Shown piece after piece: positions 22,047 through 30,232 of a stretch of 32,012 nt of DNA. Every line of letters starts with the position of its first letter. Positions within the stretch are counted from its first letter, which is position 1. Below the pieces are notes generated by a model that saw nothing but the letters and a program-made list of their open reading frames with translations, did not search any database and was not told the origin of the DNA. Made by a program: the position numbers and the translations under genes. Origin of the DNA: Clostridiaceae bacterium (GTDB lineage Bacteria; Bacillota; Clostridia; Lachnospirales; Lachnospiraceae); NCBI GenBank assembly GCA_910574345.1, contig CAJSZV010000040.1, forward strand, positions 1-32,012, given 5' to 3'.

Positions 22047-23215
22047 AGAACGATTCTCTTTCCAATCGTCTAAAGAGCAGTATGAACGCAGTAAAAGACC
22101 AGCGCCTTTATCGCCTTCTAAGCGGCAGCTATGTTTCCCGTGAGGATTTTAACCTGGACTGTTCCGAGTTGGATCTGTCCCTTCCATATGAATATTATTC
22201 GGTTGCGATTATAATGCTTCACGTACCGATACCCGACCTCAATGCTCTGGCCGAAGAGTTGGTGGGTGCCTTTCCGCCCCCATCTGTCTGCTATTCCTTT
22301 TGCAATTTTCACCCCGATCAGATCGTCTTTTTGTCCAATATCGAAAAGCCCTCTGACCAGACAGACAGCCTTTTCTTAAAACTTCAGGATTACCTTCTTA
22401 AAAATCATGGCCTTATGGCCACTATGGGGATTGGCTCTGTGTCCAATGCCACGGACTTAATTCCTCAATCCTATATGGAAGCAGCCAGCGCTTTGGATTA
22501 CCGCTTTGTCAAGGGCAACGGCACTATTATCCGGTTTCAGGAAGTCTCAGGCTCCACACAAACTCCTGTATGTTATCCGCATCAGGAATTTGAGGCTCTT
22601 TACAATGCCCTTTTATCCCGCAGCGAACAGAATATACCACTGGCCATCGACAATATTATCCTCTTTATGCAAAAAAAACAGATTCCCCTTTATCTGGCCA
22701 GAAGTATCTGCTTTGACTTAATTCATATGGTCAATAATCATTATCAGGGAACCAGAACCGGTTTTCCCGAATCTCCCCTTGCGCTTTCGGGAATGGAGAC
22801 TGCCCAGGAAATTATCCGGATGCTTCAGGACTGGAGCCGTGAATTCAGCGCCCACTCGTTCCAGGCTGCTGAAAAAGCTGGTATTGAAGAGATTCTTGCT
22901 TACCTTGACCAGAACTGTCTGCGATGTGACTTCTCAGCCTATGAAACTGCGGAATATTTCCACATGACCCTTCCTGCCTTCAGTAAATATTTCAAAGACT
23001 CCACGGGGCAGAATGTGATGGATTATTCCATAAATATGCGAATTCAAAAAGCGAAAAAACTTCTCTCATCCACCAATCTGCCTCTGAAAGATATCTCAGA
23101 ACAGGTAGGCTACTATAATGTATCCAGTTTTACCAGGCGTTTCAAATTAAACCAGGGAGTTACCCCCAGTGAATACCGGAAAATCACCGGCAATTCGACT
23201 GTGAGTTGCCATTAA
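22047..23215 (+). pseudogene. AraC-family regulator, N-terminally truncated
   Basis: About 390 residues are open. The N-terminal part (ENDSLSNRLKSSMNAVKDQR onward) matches the linker and GGDEF-like middle domain of large membrane-anchored AraC regulators. The last 100 residues form two helix-turn-helix motifs (ETAEYFHMTLPAFSKYFKD; LKDISEQVGYYNVSSFTRRF) ending GVTPSEYRK. The family normally has about 700-780 residues with an extracellular Cache-type sensor and two membrane helices. All of that is gone, replaced by the IS1380-like remnant on the opposite strand. The ATG at 22028 lies in the transposon piece and has no ribosome site. It could still make a soluble DNA-binding protein, but this is unlikely. 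Confidence 0.75.
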
Positions 23216-23220
23216 AAACA

Positions 23221-23253
23221 GCCGTTGCAGGAATGCTGATTTCCTGCAGCGGC
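23221..23253 (+). terminator. Hairpin after AraC gene
   Basis: A 13-bp stem (one G-T pair), GCCGTTGCAGGAA with TTCCTGCAGCGGC and a 7-nt loop, begins 6 bp after the stop codon. It lacks a clear T-run. Confidence 0.6.
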
Positions 23254-23268
23254 TGCTCTATAGAAACT

Positions 23269-23299
23269 AAAATGAGTCCTGTCTTCAAAGGCTCATTTT
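23269..23299. terminator. AAAATGAG/CTCATTTT hairpin
   Basis: An 8-bp A/T-ended stem with a 15-nt loop that could act on either strand. It lies between the AraC gene and the minus-strand gene tail at 23326. Confidence 0.4.
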
Positions 23300-23325
23300 G
23301 GGAAAAGCATCCTGATTCAAACGTT

Positions 23326-23405
23326 TTAAAATTCGACCTCCATTCCATCATACGACACCAGAAACCCTTCTTTCACTGCCTCCGGAATCAATTCATCATA
23401 TTTAT
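23326..23405 (-). pseudogene. Gene tail next to IS1182 element (about 26 aa)
   Basis: A minus-strand frame KYDELIPEAVKEGFLVSY, DGMEVEF followed by TAA at 23326 looks like the acidic C-terminus of a protein. The frame is closed by a stop just inside the IS end at about 23410. No family recognised. Possibly a gene cut by insertion of the IS1182 element. Confidence 0.25.
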
Positions 23406-23420
23406 TTTTCTATATATAGT

Positions 23421-24519
23421 ATGATGCTGGGGTCAAAAACCCACAAAATAGAACCTTAAAAATTTAATATTTTACAGTAAATACAAGCATTCCATCGCTT
23501 TATAAGTTATAATAGTAATAACTTCTGAAAGGTGGTATGTTCTATGTCTTTTAAAACAAATGATTGTCAGCAATTATCATTAGATGATAGTTTTATGGCT
23601 CTTACTGAACGCGAAAGAAAAGCTTTGGAAAAATCATGGGCGAAGATTTTTGCTGATGAAATTTTTCCATCTATAGATGAGGAACGCTTTTCTGTCCTGT
23701 ACTGTGATAAAGCATCCAGACCTAATGCACCTGTAAACGTTATTATCGGTGCGCTCATCATCAAGGAACTTTTTGATTATTCTGATGATGAAATCGTTGA
23801 GAATCTGATGCTTGATCTCCACCTTCAATACGCGTTGCATACCACAAGCTTTGCAGAACAGCCGATATCAGACAAAACCCTGAGCCGTATGGAGTTGATC
23901 TATACCTTTATATCTAAACTGGTTGTTTATCTTACAAAGAAACAGCCAGATATGGTTCCTGAGCCACTAAAGCATTACGCAGACCCGAATGATTATAACC
24001 GTATCTTCTATCGTCAGAGAAATGATGACATGGAAGCAATGATTCAAACCTTGCTGGCAGACAGTGACTGCCTGCTGGAACTGTGCAAAACAGATTTTGA
24101 AGAAACGACAGAATACCAGCTTTTTGTCAGATGCCTTTCTGACCAGACAGTTGTTGAAAATGATAAACGTCGTCTGAGGACCAGGGAAGATGGCACCATG
24201 AATTCATCGGCACTTAACCATTCCGGCCAATATCCGAAAGAATTACCATCTTGACAAACTTCCAAGAGGTAAACAACGGGGTAAATTCTTTTTTGGAAGT
24301 AAAATAGCAGCCTTAAATTTCAGAAAGCTCTTTGGATTCCGAAAGGGCTTGGGGAATTATGCACAAAATCCGGTGTTGGCATAGAAATAAGCCGGAAGTA
24401 CATCAACAATTTAAAGGCAATGAAGTCTTTTACAAAAAATCTACTATAAAATATTAAATTTTCAAGGTTCTTGCAGAGTATCAAACATAGAAAACACTAT
24501 GTTTTGACCCCGGCATCAT
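23421..24519 (+). mobile_element. IS1182-family element, internally deleted
   Basis: The element is bounded by 18-bp inverted repeats ATGATGC(T/C)GGGGTCAAAA at 23421-23438 and, reversed, 24502-24519 (one mismatch). An AGAACCTT(A/G)AAAATTTAATATTTTA-type segment is shared inside both ends. At 1,099 bp it is shorter than full IS1182 elements (about 1.6-1.9 kb), because the transposase gene has lost its middle. No obvious target duplication is seen in the flanks. It may be mobilised in trans. Confidence 0.8.
23544..24384 (+). pseudogene. IS1182-family transposase, internal deletion
   Basis: The ATG at 23544 has AAAGGTGG 8 nt upstream. The N-terminal about 220 residues match the DUF772-type domain (RFSVLYCDKASRPNAPVNVI, YALHTTSFAEQPISDKTLSR, FVRCLSDQTVVEND). 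After EDGTMNSSAL the frame changes to the protein's far C-terminus (YHLDKLPRGKQRGKFFFGSK, NFRKLFGFRKGLGNYAQNP), ending at TAG 24382. The whole catalytic DDE middle is deleted, about 250-300 residues. As written the first frame stops at 24254. Inactive. Confidence 0.82.
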
Positions 24520-24574
24520 GACATTGCATAAAATCAAGGTTTTTTCGACTTTTGCAAATAGTATTTTCATGTTT

Positions 24575-24635
24575 CTACACAAAAATGATTTGTGTAGTAA
24601 TTTCTAAAATATATTTCTTGGTGGTACTACACAAA
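24575..24635. repeat. Three CTACACAAA units, two forming a hairpin
   Basis: CTACACAAA at 24575-24583 pairs perfectly with TTTGTGTAG at 24589-24597 (5-nt loop). A third direct copy follows at 24627-24635. It lies just 3' of the BrnT-partner gene and 55 bp from the IS1182 end. It could be a terminator-like structure without a T-run, or a protein-binding cluster. Confidence 0.5.
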
Positions 24636-24661
24636 TTTTGAAACTTGCATATCACTGTATA

Positions 24662-24859
24662 TCATGCTAGACTTTTGCCAGCCAACTTACGCGGAGGATT
24701 CACTCTGCGAAATTTTATAGCTTTTTCAGGACTGACTTCAGGACAGTCTTCATCGAATGTGATAGGCATTTTTCTTGCCTGCTCTAATTCTTTCAGTTCC
24801 TCTTCTGTAAATGCCAGTTCTTTCCTCATCTCTTCCGTTATACTATTCATATTTACCAT
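24662..24859 (-). CDS. Antitoxin partner of BrnT (65 aa)
   Basis: The ATG at 24859 (MVNMNSITEEMRKELAFTEE) follows GAGGGGA at 8 nt. The body contains LEQARKMPITFDEDCPEVSP, matching the KKxxIVFDEDSPE(L/M)SP core of the small proteins at 30044-30232 and of the stub at 11721. It overlaps the end of the BrnT gene by 17 bp in another frame, so the pair is translationally coupled. Toxin-first order is typical for BrnT systems. It lacks the ribbon-helix-helix of classical BrnA, so it is a different antitoxin type or an accessory factor. Confidence 0.7.
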   Translation of the reverse strand: MVNMNSITEEMRKELAFTEEELKELEQARKMPITFDEDCPEVSPEKAIKFRRVNPPRKLAGKSLA

Positions 24860-25250
24860 AATAAATTCCCCTCTCAAAGCTTGTTGCTAATCTTGCCGAT
24901 ATAAGTCTGGTGATATCTGTCTGTATGCCATTTTCTTCTGTTCTCACTCTTTCCGTATATACAACAAATAAAATATCATTAGCCGTTCCCACAAGCCGAT
25001 CTATATTTCCAATCGTTGTGTTAGCTCCAAGCGATAGTTTTCCTGCTGAGATATCGCCTATCGTATCATAACGATCCTCATCATCGCTGTGTTCCTCATC
25101 ATAAAGCTCAATTCGATCATAATCAAAGAAAACGCGTGCCGCATTCCTGAATGATATTCCATGCTTTTGGACATTTTTCCGATTCTTTTCTTCATCATAC
25201 TCAAAAACCATTCCACCCAATGTAAATGTTACCATTCTCTTTTGAACCAT
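24843..25250 (-). CDS. BrnT-family ribonuclease toxin with internal insertion
   Basis: 135 residues. FEYDEEKNRKNVQKHGISF, EDRYDTIGD, NDILFVVYTERV and LISARLATSFERGIYYGKY are the BrnT signatures (RelE-like fold, inhibitor of translation). BrnT proteins usually have about 90-105 residues. Here about 25-30 extra residues (ISAGKLSLGANTTIGNIDR) sit between the TIG and NDILFVVY strands. The related pseudogene at 30207 lacks this insert. The insert includes a second TIG, suggesting local duplication. ATG at 25250 with AAGGATT upstream. It may be active or impaired; the sequence cannot decide. Confidence 0.78.
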   Translation of the reverse strand: MVQKRMVTFTLGGMVFEYDEEKNRKNVQKHGISFRNAARVFFDYDRIELYDEEHSDDEDRYDTIGDISAGKLSLGANTTIGNIDRLVGTANDILFVVYTERVRTEENGIQTDITRLISARLATSFERGIYYGKYE

Positions 25251-25534
25251 TCATAATCCTTCCTGCTACTAATTTACCATTATCTCATATGGATAAATAA
25301 TTATGTATAAGGTGGACAGATACCGCAGAAAAACAACCCGACTTCACCCTATCGTCTATCCCTTATTCCCAATCTTCTTTCATATATAATAACATAGATG
25401 AATATGGACTGCAAGGCATATTCTTCGCTGCTAACCTTCAAAAATATGGCTTTCACTATTAGCTTCACTAAATTCCTCTTTCTTATGTATTTATTCGTAT
25501 AGCATCATACATATTAAAAAGGGGATAACTTTTC

Positions 25535-26200
25535 CTATTTCAATTTCATATTTTCCCCAATAATAGTCACTAATTCTTTGCCTAATCTTTCTGCTTCAGC
25601 TCTCTCTTCATTATTTACTGACTTAAAGTCTGCCATTGCCATCTGAGTTAAACCATCGCTTGGATTCATACCTGTACTGTAAAACAGTATATTGGATCTA
25701 TCTTCTCGCTCTGCTTTTCGCAGCTTTTCATCCAAAACCCACATACGAAATCTTGGGCCAGCACCACATCTTTGCCAAATATACCGTAAATCACCAAACA
25801 TCAGCCCTTCTAAAGATTCTGTATAAACAATGATTGCCGTGATTTTTTCGAAAGCCTCAGGCGAAATACCAATCTCTATTGCTAATTCCGGATGTATTAA
25901 AATGCCGTTAATCTCATTGGTCATCAAGGACCATGCCTCCAAAAAACTATTGGAAGGGAAATCACGATAAGACCAGTTAATATAAAGCAAATTAAATTCA
26001 CATTCTCCTGGATTTCTAAACTTGTCTACAGCACTGTTGATAAAGTCTTTCGGTTTCTTTACTCTGGGGTCCAGATACTTTATGCCTTTATCTTTACAGA
26101 ACTTTTTTACTTTCTCCCTTCCTGGATCTGTAAGAAGCACTGTTGGAATTATAATTCTTTCGTTTTCATGTCGATCATGTGGGAACTCTGGCGATTTCAC
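25535..26200 (-). CDS. Hypothetical protein, possibly 5'-truncated (221 aa)
   Basis: GTG at 26200 without a convincing ribosome site. Sense-looking sequence extends upstream to a TGA near 26237 (TNKKLEKKVTINIEVKSPEF), so the gene may lack its 5' end. The protein is soluble and alpha/beta: ERIIIPTVLLTDPGREKVKK, NLLYINWSYRDFPSNSFLEA, EKITAIIVYTESLEGLMFGD. The IPTVLLTDPGRE strand-loop and YINWSYRDFPS segment look conserved-like, but I cannot match a nuclease or other family. It follows the HEPN gene by about 40-70 bp on the same strand and may be its partner. AT-rich relative to the SOS block. About 280 bp upstream of the BrnT gene (25251-25534) hold nothing recognisable. Confidence 0.5.
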   Translation of the reverse strand: MKSPEFPHDRHENERIIIPTVLLTDPGREKVKKFCKDKGIKYLDPRVKKPKDFINSAVDKFRNPGECEFNLLYINWSYRDFPSNSFLEAWSLMTNEINGILIHPELAIEIGISPEAFEKITAIIVYTESLEGLMFGDLRYIWQRCGAGPRFRMWVLDEKLRKAEREDRSNILFYSTGMNPSDGLTQMAMADFKSVNNEERAEAERLGKELVTIIGENMKLK

Positions 26201-26268
26201 CTCAATATTTATTGTAACTTTCTTTTCAAGTTTCTTATTGGTACATCACTAATCCTATACCGGAATAA

Positions 26269-27138
26269 TTAATCATCTTTCGGATCAAAAAAATGCCACA
26301 TTTCTCTATCAAAATCAGGCAATTTCCCCTCTCCTTCAATTTTAATCTGAAATACCTTATAAACCCAGGAGTACATAGAACGATTATGATAAAATCTATA
26401 GCATATTAATTCCTTTCCTATTCCCATACTATTTAGTATCAAGCATCTATATAGCTCCTTTGTCACTGCTGCAATATCCATCAGTTCTTCAAAGTCAAGT
26501 TTCGGCTTGAGCCTTTTTGACGAATGAGTGTAGAAATTCCTATCATTTACAATCTTTGAAATAGTTGTTTTATGAGCTTCTCTAAATTCTCCTTCATTTG
26601 TTATCTTAAATATTGATATTCCCTTCAAATAATAGTTTATTACAGCTTCTCTAAATGTTATTCCCGGCATCATTAATCCTGTTTCTATATAGTCCTTATC
26701 ATCTTCATCTTGTAATTTTGCTATTATTTCTTCTTTCCGCTTTTTGAAATCTTTCACTGCCTCTTTTTCGTCTGCATAGGCTTGGGAATAACCTTCAATT
26801 AACTGCATAGCTGCCAAATATTTATTCACTGTAATTATTTTCACGTTTTCATCCAAAAGTATTCTGCTATGGGCCTGTTGCGCATTATAAAGTGCCTCAT
26901 AGTGTTCAAACCAATAGTTCAACGCCTCTTTTAAGTCAGAAAAATCGGTTATTTTAAATATAGATATACTTTTAAAATTATTAGTATCCATCCCGGAATT
27001 ATCAAGTGTACTTAAAATATTGCGTTTAAAATTGCAATATCCTAAATATTCATGAATGTCTATTCCTTCCTGATTTTCCTCAATCAAAGACAACTTATTA
27101 AGTCCAGCAGGCATATTTTCTATCAAATTTATCTTCAT
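26269..27138 (-). CDS. ApeA-like HEPN abortive-infection protein, C-terminal portion
   Basis: 289 residues. The C-terminal third has VNDRNFYTHSSKRLKPK (RNxxxH, an Rx4-6H HEPN ribonuclease motif) within a helical bundle ending TKELYRCLILNSMGIGKELI. This pattern is typical of ApeA-type abortive-infection proteins. The middle (LKEALNYWFEHYEALYNAQQ, NKYLAAMQLIEGYSQAY) also fits the family. ApeA proteins are normally about 400-550 residues with an N-terminal beta-rich domain, only partly present here, and the ATG at 27138 has no good ribosome site. I infer 5' truncation. If expressed, it may be an RNase that halts growth on phage infection. Confidence 0.6.
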   Translation of the reverse strand: MKINLIENMPAGLNKLSLIEENQEGIDIHEYLGYCNFKRNILSTLDNSGMDTNNFKSISIFKITDFSDLKEALNYWFEHYEALYNAQQAHSRILLDENVKIITVNKYLAAMQLIEGYSQAYADEKEAVKDFKKRKEEIIAKLQDEDDKDYIETGLMMPGITFREAVINYYLKGISIFKITNEGEFREAHKTTISKIVNDRNFYTHSSKRLKPKLDFEELMDIAAVTKELYRCLILNSMGIGKELICYRFYHNRSMYSWVYKVFQIKIEGEGKLPDFDREMWHFFDPKDD

Positions 27139-27191
27139 AGGACAGCTGTTTCCAAAATCCCTTCCGCATAATGACTACCTCTTTCCTACTC

Positions 27192-27810
27192 TCATTCCTC
27201 TGTCTCATCTTTCAGAGCTATCTCCAATAATTCTGACGCTATCTGGGCTGACCGGATCCTCATCAAATTATCCCATATATCTTCTTTACCCAAAAGATTC
27301 ATTCCGCCATGCCAGACAAGTTCATCATCCAGGACAGCAAAGTGCTCTTCCACATCTTCTTTTACGATAACATGAATACCATTTCCCCGCATCGTATCAA
27401 TAAGCTCCTGACAAAACTCCGGACTGCCATAAGCAATGTTCTGCGGTTCTGTCGTTATAACCGTAACCTTACACCCTGCTTCCTGACTCGCTTTCACAAG
27501 ATATAGGAACCGTTCTACCTTATTTTTGGTAATCTCCGGACTCGACACAATCATCTGCTTCCCGCATTCCACAATATCCTGTTCAAATACGTCCGTATAA
27601 CTGCCGCTGTCATAAATCGCATTCACACTTTGCTTTTCCAAAACATCATTTGTAATCAGCTCAAAGCCGATTCTCTTATAGGTACGAAGCCTTTTGGCAT
27701 ACATCTTGTCAAAAACCCGGATATGGGAATCGATGTAGTCGTAAACAATCACTTCCTTCTTTCCCTCATAATCCCGATTCAATCTGCCGATATACTGCTC
27801 CAGTCTTCCC
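27192..27810 (-). pseudogene. Helicase-PLD protein, C-terminal fragment
   Basis: From about 27810 the frame reads LEQYIGRLNRDYEGKKEVIV, a superfamily-2 helicase motif VI region (QxxGRxxR). Then come VYDYIDSHIRVFDKMYAKRL and a phospholipase-D-like module (IVSSPEITKNKVERFLYLVK, CKVTVITTEPQNIAYGSPEF, HFAVLDDELVWHGGMNLLG). The HxK-like active site is replaced by HFAVLD. Full-length relatives are DEAD/DEAH helicases of roughly 900-1,000 residues seen in TOTE-type conflict elements. That link is from memory. The helicase core is missing and the fragment joins a VapB remnant at about 27811. The ATG at 27782 lacks a ribosome site. Confidence 0.65.
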
Positions 27811-27981
27811 TCAAATCATCTGGATTCCATTTTGTAAGCCGGCCCATTTCGATGTTTTAGGAATCAACATTACGATTTCACCTACCCTGTTTATGAATAC
27901 CTCGTCTTCCGAAAAGCAGTATTCTTTAGGAAGCCTTACTGCCTAGCTTCTCCCATTTTCAAATATCTTGGCTGTTGTCAT
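27811..27981 (-). pseudogene. VapB antitoxin with in-frame stop at codon 13
   Basis: ATG at 27981 with GGGAGGAG upstream reads MTTAKIFENGRS, then TAG (27945-27943), then AVRLPKEYCFSEDEVFINRV and GEIVMLIPKTSKWAGL before a stop at 27811. This is the AbrB-like swapped-hairpin domain of VapB antitoxins, where GRSQAVRLPKE is nearly invariant. The TAG therefore replaces a glutamine codon (CAG to TAG). The toxin-binding C-terminus and the VapC gene are absent and the helicase fragment begins instead. The promoter (28031-28060) is preserved. Confidence 0.75.
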
Positions 27982-28030
27982 AATGATCTCCTCCCTTGTT
28001 GCCAAACTCCTGCCTTCAATCCCCATATAT

Positions 28031-28060
28031 AGTATATATTATGACATATATCAAGGTCAA
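28031..28060 (-). promoter_or_regulatory. Promoter of VapB remnant
   Basis: On the minus strand TTGACC (28060-28055), an 18-bp spacer and TATACT (28036-28031). The surrounding AT-rich palindromic sequence could be the VapB autoregulatory site. Confidence 0.5.
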
Positions 28061-28138
28061 CTCTTGTAGCATCATATCATTACTAAGTCTTTCTGTTTTT
28101 TCCAAAAAATCCGTAGGCTATCATTTACTGTACAAAAA

Positions 28139-28186
28139 ATGGAAACCTCTCTCCCTATAAGTACATAGGAATCAAAAGGTTTCCAT
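28139..28186. terminator. Long hairpin 3' of integrase
   Basis: ATGGAAACCT (28139-28148) pairs with AGGTTTCCAT (28177-28186). An inner CCTAT/ATAGG stem extends the structure. A-rich DNA precedes it on the plus strand, so it could terminate the integrase transcript on the minus strand. An att site may lie nearby, but none can be defined. Confidence 0.55.
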
Positions 28187-28216
28187 TATCACTATATTTC
28201 ATAAAATTTTCTATTT

Positions 28217-29431
28217 TTATTTTCCTTTTAAGATATACTCATTAAACTTAGTAATATCATCCTCTAAAAACATTTCATCCAAATACGTATAAATATCCAT
28301 GGTGGTTGATATTTTTGCATGCCCCATTAACTTTTGTGTTGTCTTTACATCCATTTTCGCGGCATAACAAATGGAAGCAAATGTATGTCTCAGCGCATGT
28401 GGATAAACCCTTTCAAACAAAACCGGTTCTCTCTGTTCTCTTTTTGCTTCATAAGCTTCCTTAGTATTAATAGAATCTACCACTTTATTGATTGTTTTTT
28501 CTGCATTATGCCTGATTAGGGGAGATCCCAGTGTGGTAACAAATACCAGATCCTCAAACTCTCCTTTTCCCCGATATCTGTCCTTCAGTTCTCTTTTTAA
28601 AAGTTCAACCTGTTCTTTCTGCTGAAGGAACATCTCTTTGACCTGACCCATAAAAGGAATTTTCCGATAGGAATTAGTCGTTTTTAGTGTTGTGAGAGAT
28701 ATTAGTTTTTTCCCTTGCTTATACTCTACTGACAGTGCCTGTTTCAGTTCTATATATCCGCCTTCCAGATGGACATCCCCCCATTTCAATCCTCCCACTT
28801 CTCCAATACGCATTCCTGTGTAGATCATAATATAATGCAGCGGAAACCAAAATGGGTAAGACTCCTTCGTTTCATCTAAAAAGATTTTTATTTCATCCAC
28901 ATTCAGCCAACGTCTCTCCTTCCAGGGTTCCTCTTTAAATGGTACCACCAGATCATGGGCCGGATTGGTCAGCATATAACGGTTATTCACCGCAGACGCA
29001 AAGCAGTCAGATAAGCGATTCAGAGCTTCTGATATAGACGATTTTGCAATTCTCCCCGCTTCCAATAACTCCTTGATTGCAATTTGTAAGTCAATACTCC
29101 TCACTTCATCAAGCATCCTATCTCCTACATAGGGAAGAAATGTTCCTTCTACCTTTCTCTTCATGGGGGCAATACTGCTTTCTTTAATCATGGGAACTTT
29201 ATAAGTATCAAACCAGATATGAAACCATTCGGACACAGTATAATCTGGTTTATTGAAGATACTACTTTTTGCTTTTTCCTTGGCTGCCTCCAGATCCTTT
29301 TTTAATTGCTGATAATTGCTCCCATACAGGCATATTGTTTCCCCATTCACCATAGCTCTGGCACAATAAGTACCATCCTTCCGCTGCACAATGCCTTTCC
29401 CTAATTTTTTTCCACGCAAATCTTTTCCCAT
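28217..29431 (-). CDS. int: Tn916-like tyrosine integrase
   Basis: 404 residues from ATG 29431 (AGGAGG 5 nt upstream), against 405 for Tn916 Int. An N-terminal arm-binding domain (LGKGIVQRKDGTYCARAMVN), a core-binding helical domain (62-165) and a catalytic domain follow. The catalytic domain has R208 (TGMRIGEV), K250 (TTLKTTNS), H345-x-x-R348 (HALRHTFA), H371 (MGHAKISTT) and nucleophile Y381 (MDIYTYL). It catalyses integration and excision of a Tn916/Tn1549-type element. The excisionase gene lies directly upstream, with 8 bp between stop and start. No complete conjugation module is in the window, so its own element may be decayed or lie to one side. All catalytic residues are present. Confidence 0.95.
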   Translation of the reverse strand: MGKDLRGKKLGKGIVQRKDGTYCARAMVNGETICLYGSNYQQLKKDLEAAKEKAKSSIFNKPDYTVSEWFHIWFDTYKVPMIKESSIAPMKRKVEGTFLPYVGDRMLDEVRSIDLQIAIKELLEAGRIAKSSISEALNRLSDCFASAVNNRYMLTNPAHDLVVPFKEEPWKERRWLNVDEIKIFLDETKESYPFWFPLHYIMIYTGMRIGEVGGLKWGDVHLEGGYIELKQALSVEYKQGKKLISLTTLKTTNSYRKIPFMGQVKEMFLQQKEQVELLKRELKDRYRGKGEFEDLVFVTTLGSPLIRHNAEKTINKVVDSINTKEAYEAKREQREPVLFERVYPHALRHTFASICYAAKMDVKTTQKLMGHAKISTTMDIYTYLDEMFLEDDITKFNEYILKGK

Positions 29432-29439
29432 ATATCCTC

Positions 29440-29616
29440 CTATGGCGCTCTCCTGCATTGCTTTTCCAACCATTTATCCAACAGATTTTTATTGCTGTAC
29501 AGACGATTCCCAATGCGGCATCCAAAAGCTTCTCTACGCATCAGTTTCCTTGTCATGGTCTCACCTAAACCTAAGTATTCTTGTGTTTCACCAACTGTTA
29601 ATAATACTTTTTCCAT
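29440..29616 (-). CDS. xis: Tn916-type excisionase
   Basis: 58 residues: MEKVLLTVGETQEYLGLGET, LMRREAFGCRIGNRLYSNK, NLLDKWLEKQCRRAP. This is a winged-helix excisionase of the Tn916 Xis type, which bends DNA and steers Int towards excision. AGGAGG precedes two tandem ATGs (29619, 29616). I use the second. The stop is 8 bp upstream of the integrase start and overlaps the integrase ribosome site region, so the two are co-translated. Confidence 0.85.
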   Translation of the reverse strand: MEKVLLTVGETQEYLGLGETMTRKLMRREAFGCRIGNRLYSNKNLLDKWLEKQCRRAP

Positions 29617-29845
29617 CATTCTTCCTCCTTGTATATTTCTTTATAGAATGATGCAGGTTTTTTTTAGAAAATTAGTTTTTTACTGTTTCTATAATTCCTT
29701 GCTTTTTTTTCACTTTCCTTTCCTGCTTTCTTCCGTTTCCCTTTCGTGATTTTTCACTGATTCCTATATCTATGTTTCAATAGAATTATGGTGTCAGATT
29801 CTTCTGGTAAATCTCATTTCACAGTATTATCTTTTACTTTTGCAA

Positions 29846-29874
29846 CAAAAAAACTGCCTAAGGCAGCTTTTTTG
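29846..29874. terminator. Bidirectional terminator
   Basis: CAAAAAAA-CTGCC-TAA-GGCAG-CTTTTTTG: a GC stem flanked by A- and T-runs, able to stop transcription from both directions. It separates the integrase/excisionase unit from the second BrnT locus. Confidence 0.85.
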
Positions 29875-29892
29875 TTCATCACTTATTGTTGT

Positions 29893-29985
29893 TCAGCTAG
29901 TTCTCACAAAATACATTTCTAGTAATAGCCGGATCATTGTATCAGTTAAATCAAACAGAGTAACATTCACCACTTTAGCAATTAG
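29893..29985 (-). other. Possible Rpn-type C-terminal remnant
   Basis: A minus-strand frame reading LIAKVVNVTLFDLTD resembles the tail TIAKMVNVQVSVIRE of the Rpn-type protein at 30628 and ends at TGA 29893. It may be debris of a second copy. The rest of the gene-free stretch 29617-30043 holds the excisionase leader and the terminator at 29846. Confidence 0.25.
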
Positions 29986-30043
29986 AGCATAAGGTGTTCC
30001 AATATTTTATGTGCTTTCATTATGAAACACAAGTAAATCTTCT

Positions 30044-30232
30044 TCAGGATACCGTCATTTTTTTCTGAGTATTTCTATTTTTTGCGGCCAGACGAAAAGC
30101 TTTTTCCATCGCTGGTGTCATCTCTGGGGAATCCTCATCAAAAACAATTTCTTTTTTCGCCGCCTCCCTTATCTCACGGAGCATCTCGTCCGTTGGCTTC
30201 TGATCTTTATCCAAAGTAGCTGTCTTGATCAT
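30044..30232 (-). CDS. Antitoxin partner of BrnT, second locus (62 aa)
   Basis: ATG at 30232 with AAAGGAG upstream. MIKTATLDKDQKPTDEMLRE, KKEIVFDEDSPEMTPAMEKA and a basic C-terminus. It is the better-preserved relative of the stub at 11721 and of the 24662 gene. The start lies inside the 3' end of the decayed BrnT gene (overlap 26 bp). It looks intact, so an orphan antitoxin may persist after loss of its toxin and could protect against related toxins (inference). Confidence 0.7.
   Translation of the reverse strand: MIKTATLDKDQKPTDEMLREIREAAKKEIVFDEDSPEMTPAMEKAFRLAAKNRNTQKKMTVS

Noticed and set aside
28165-29766. Inverted 10-mer ATAGGAATCA flanking int-xis as att site
   Set aside because: Attachment sites should be direct repeats; an inverted 10-mer over 1.6 kb can occur by chance.
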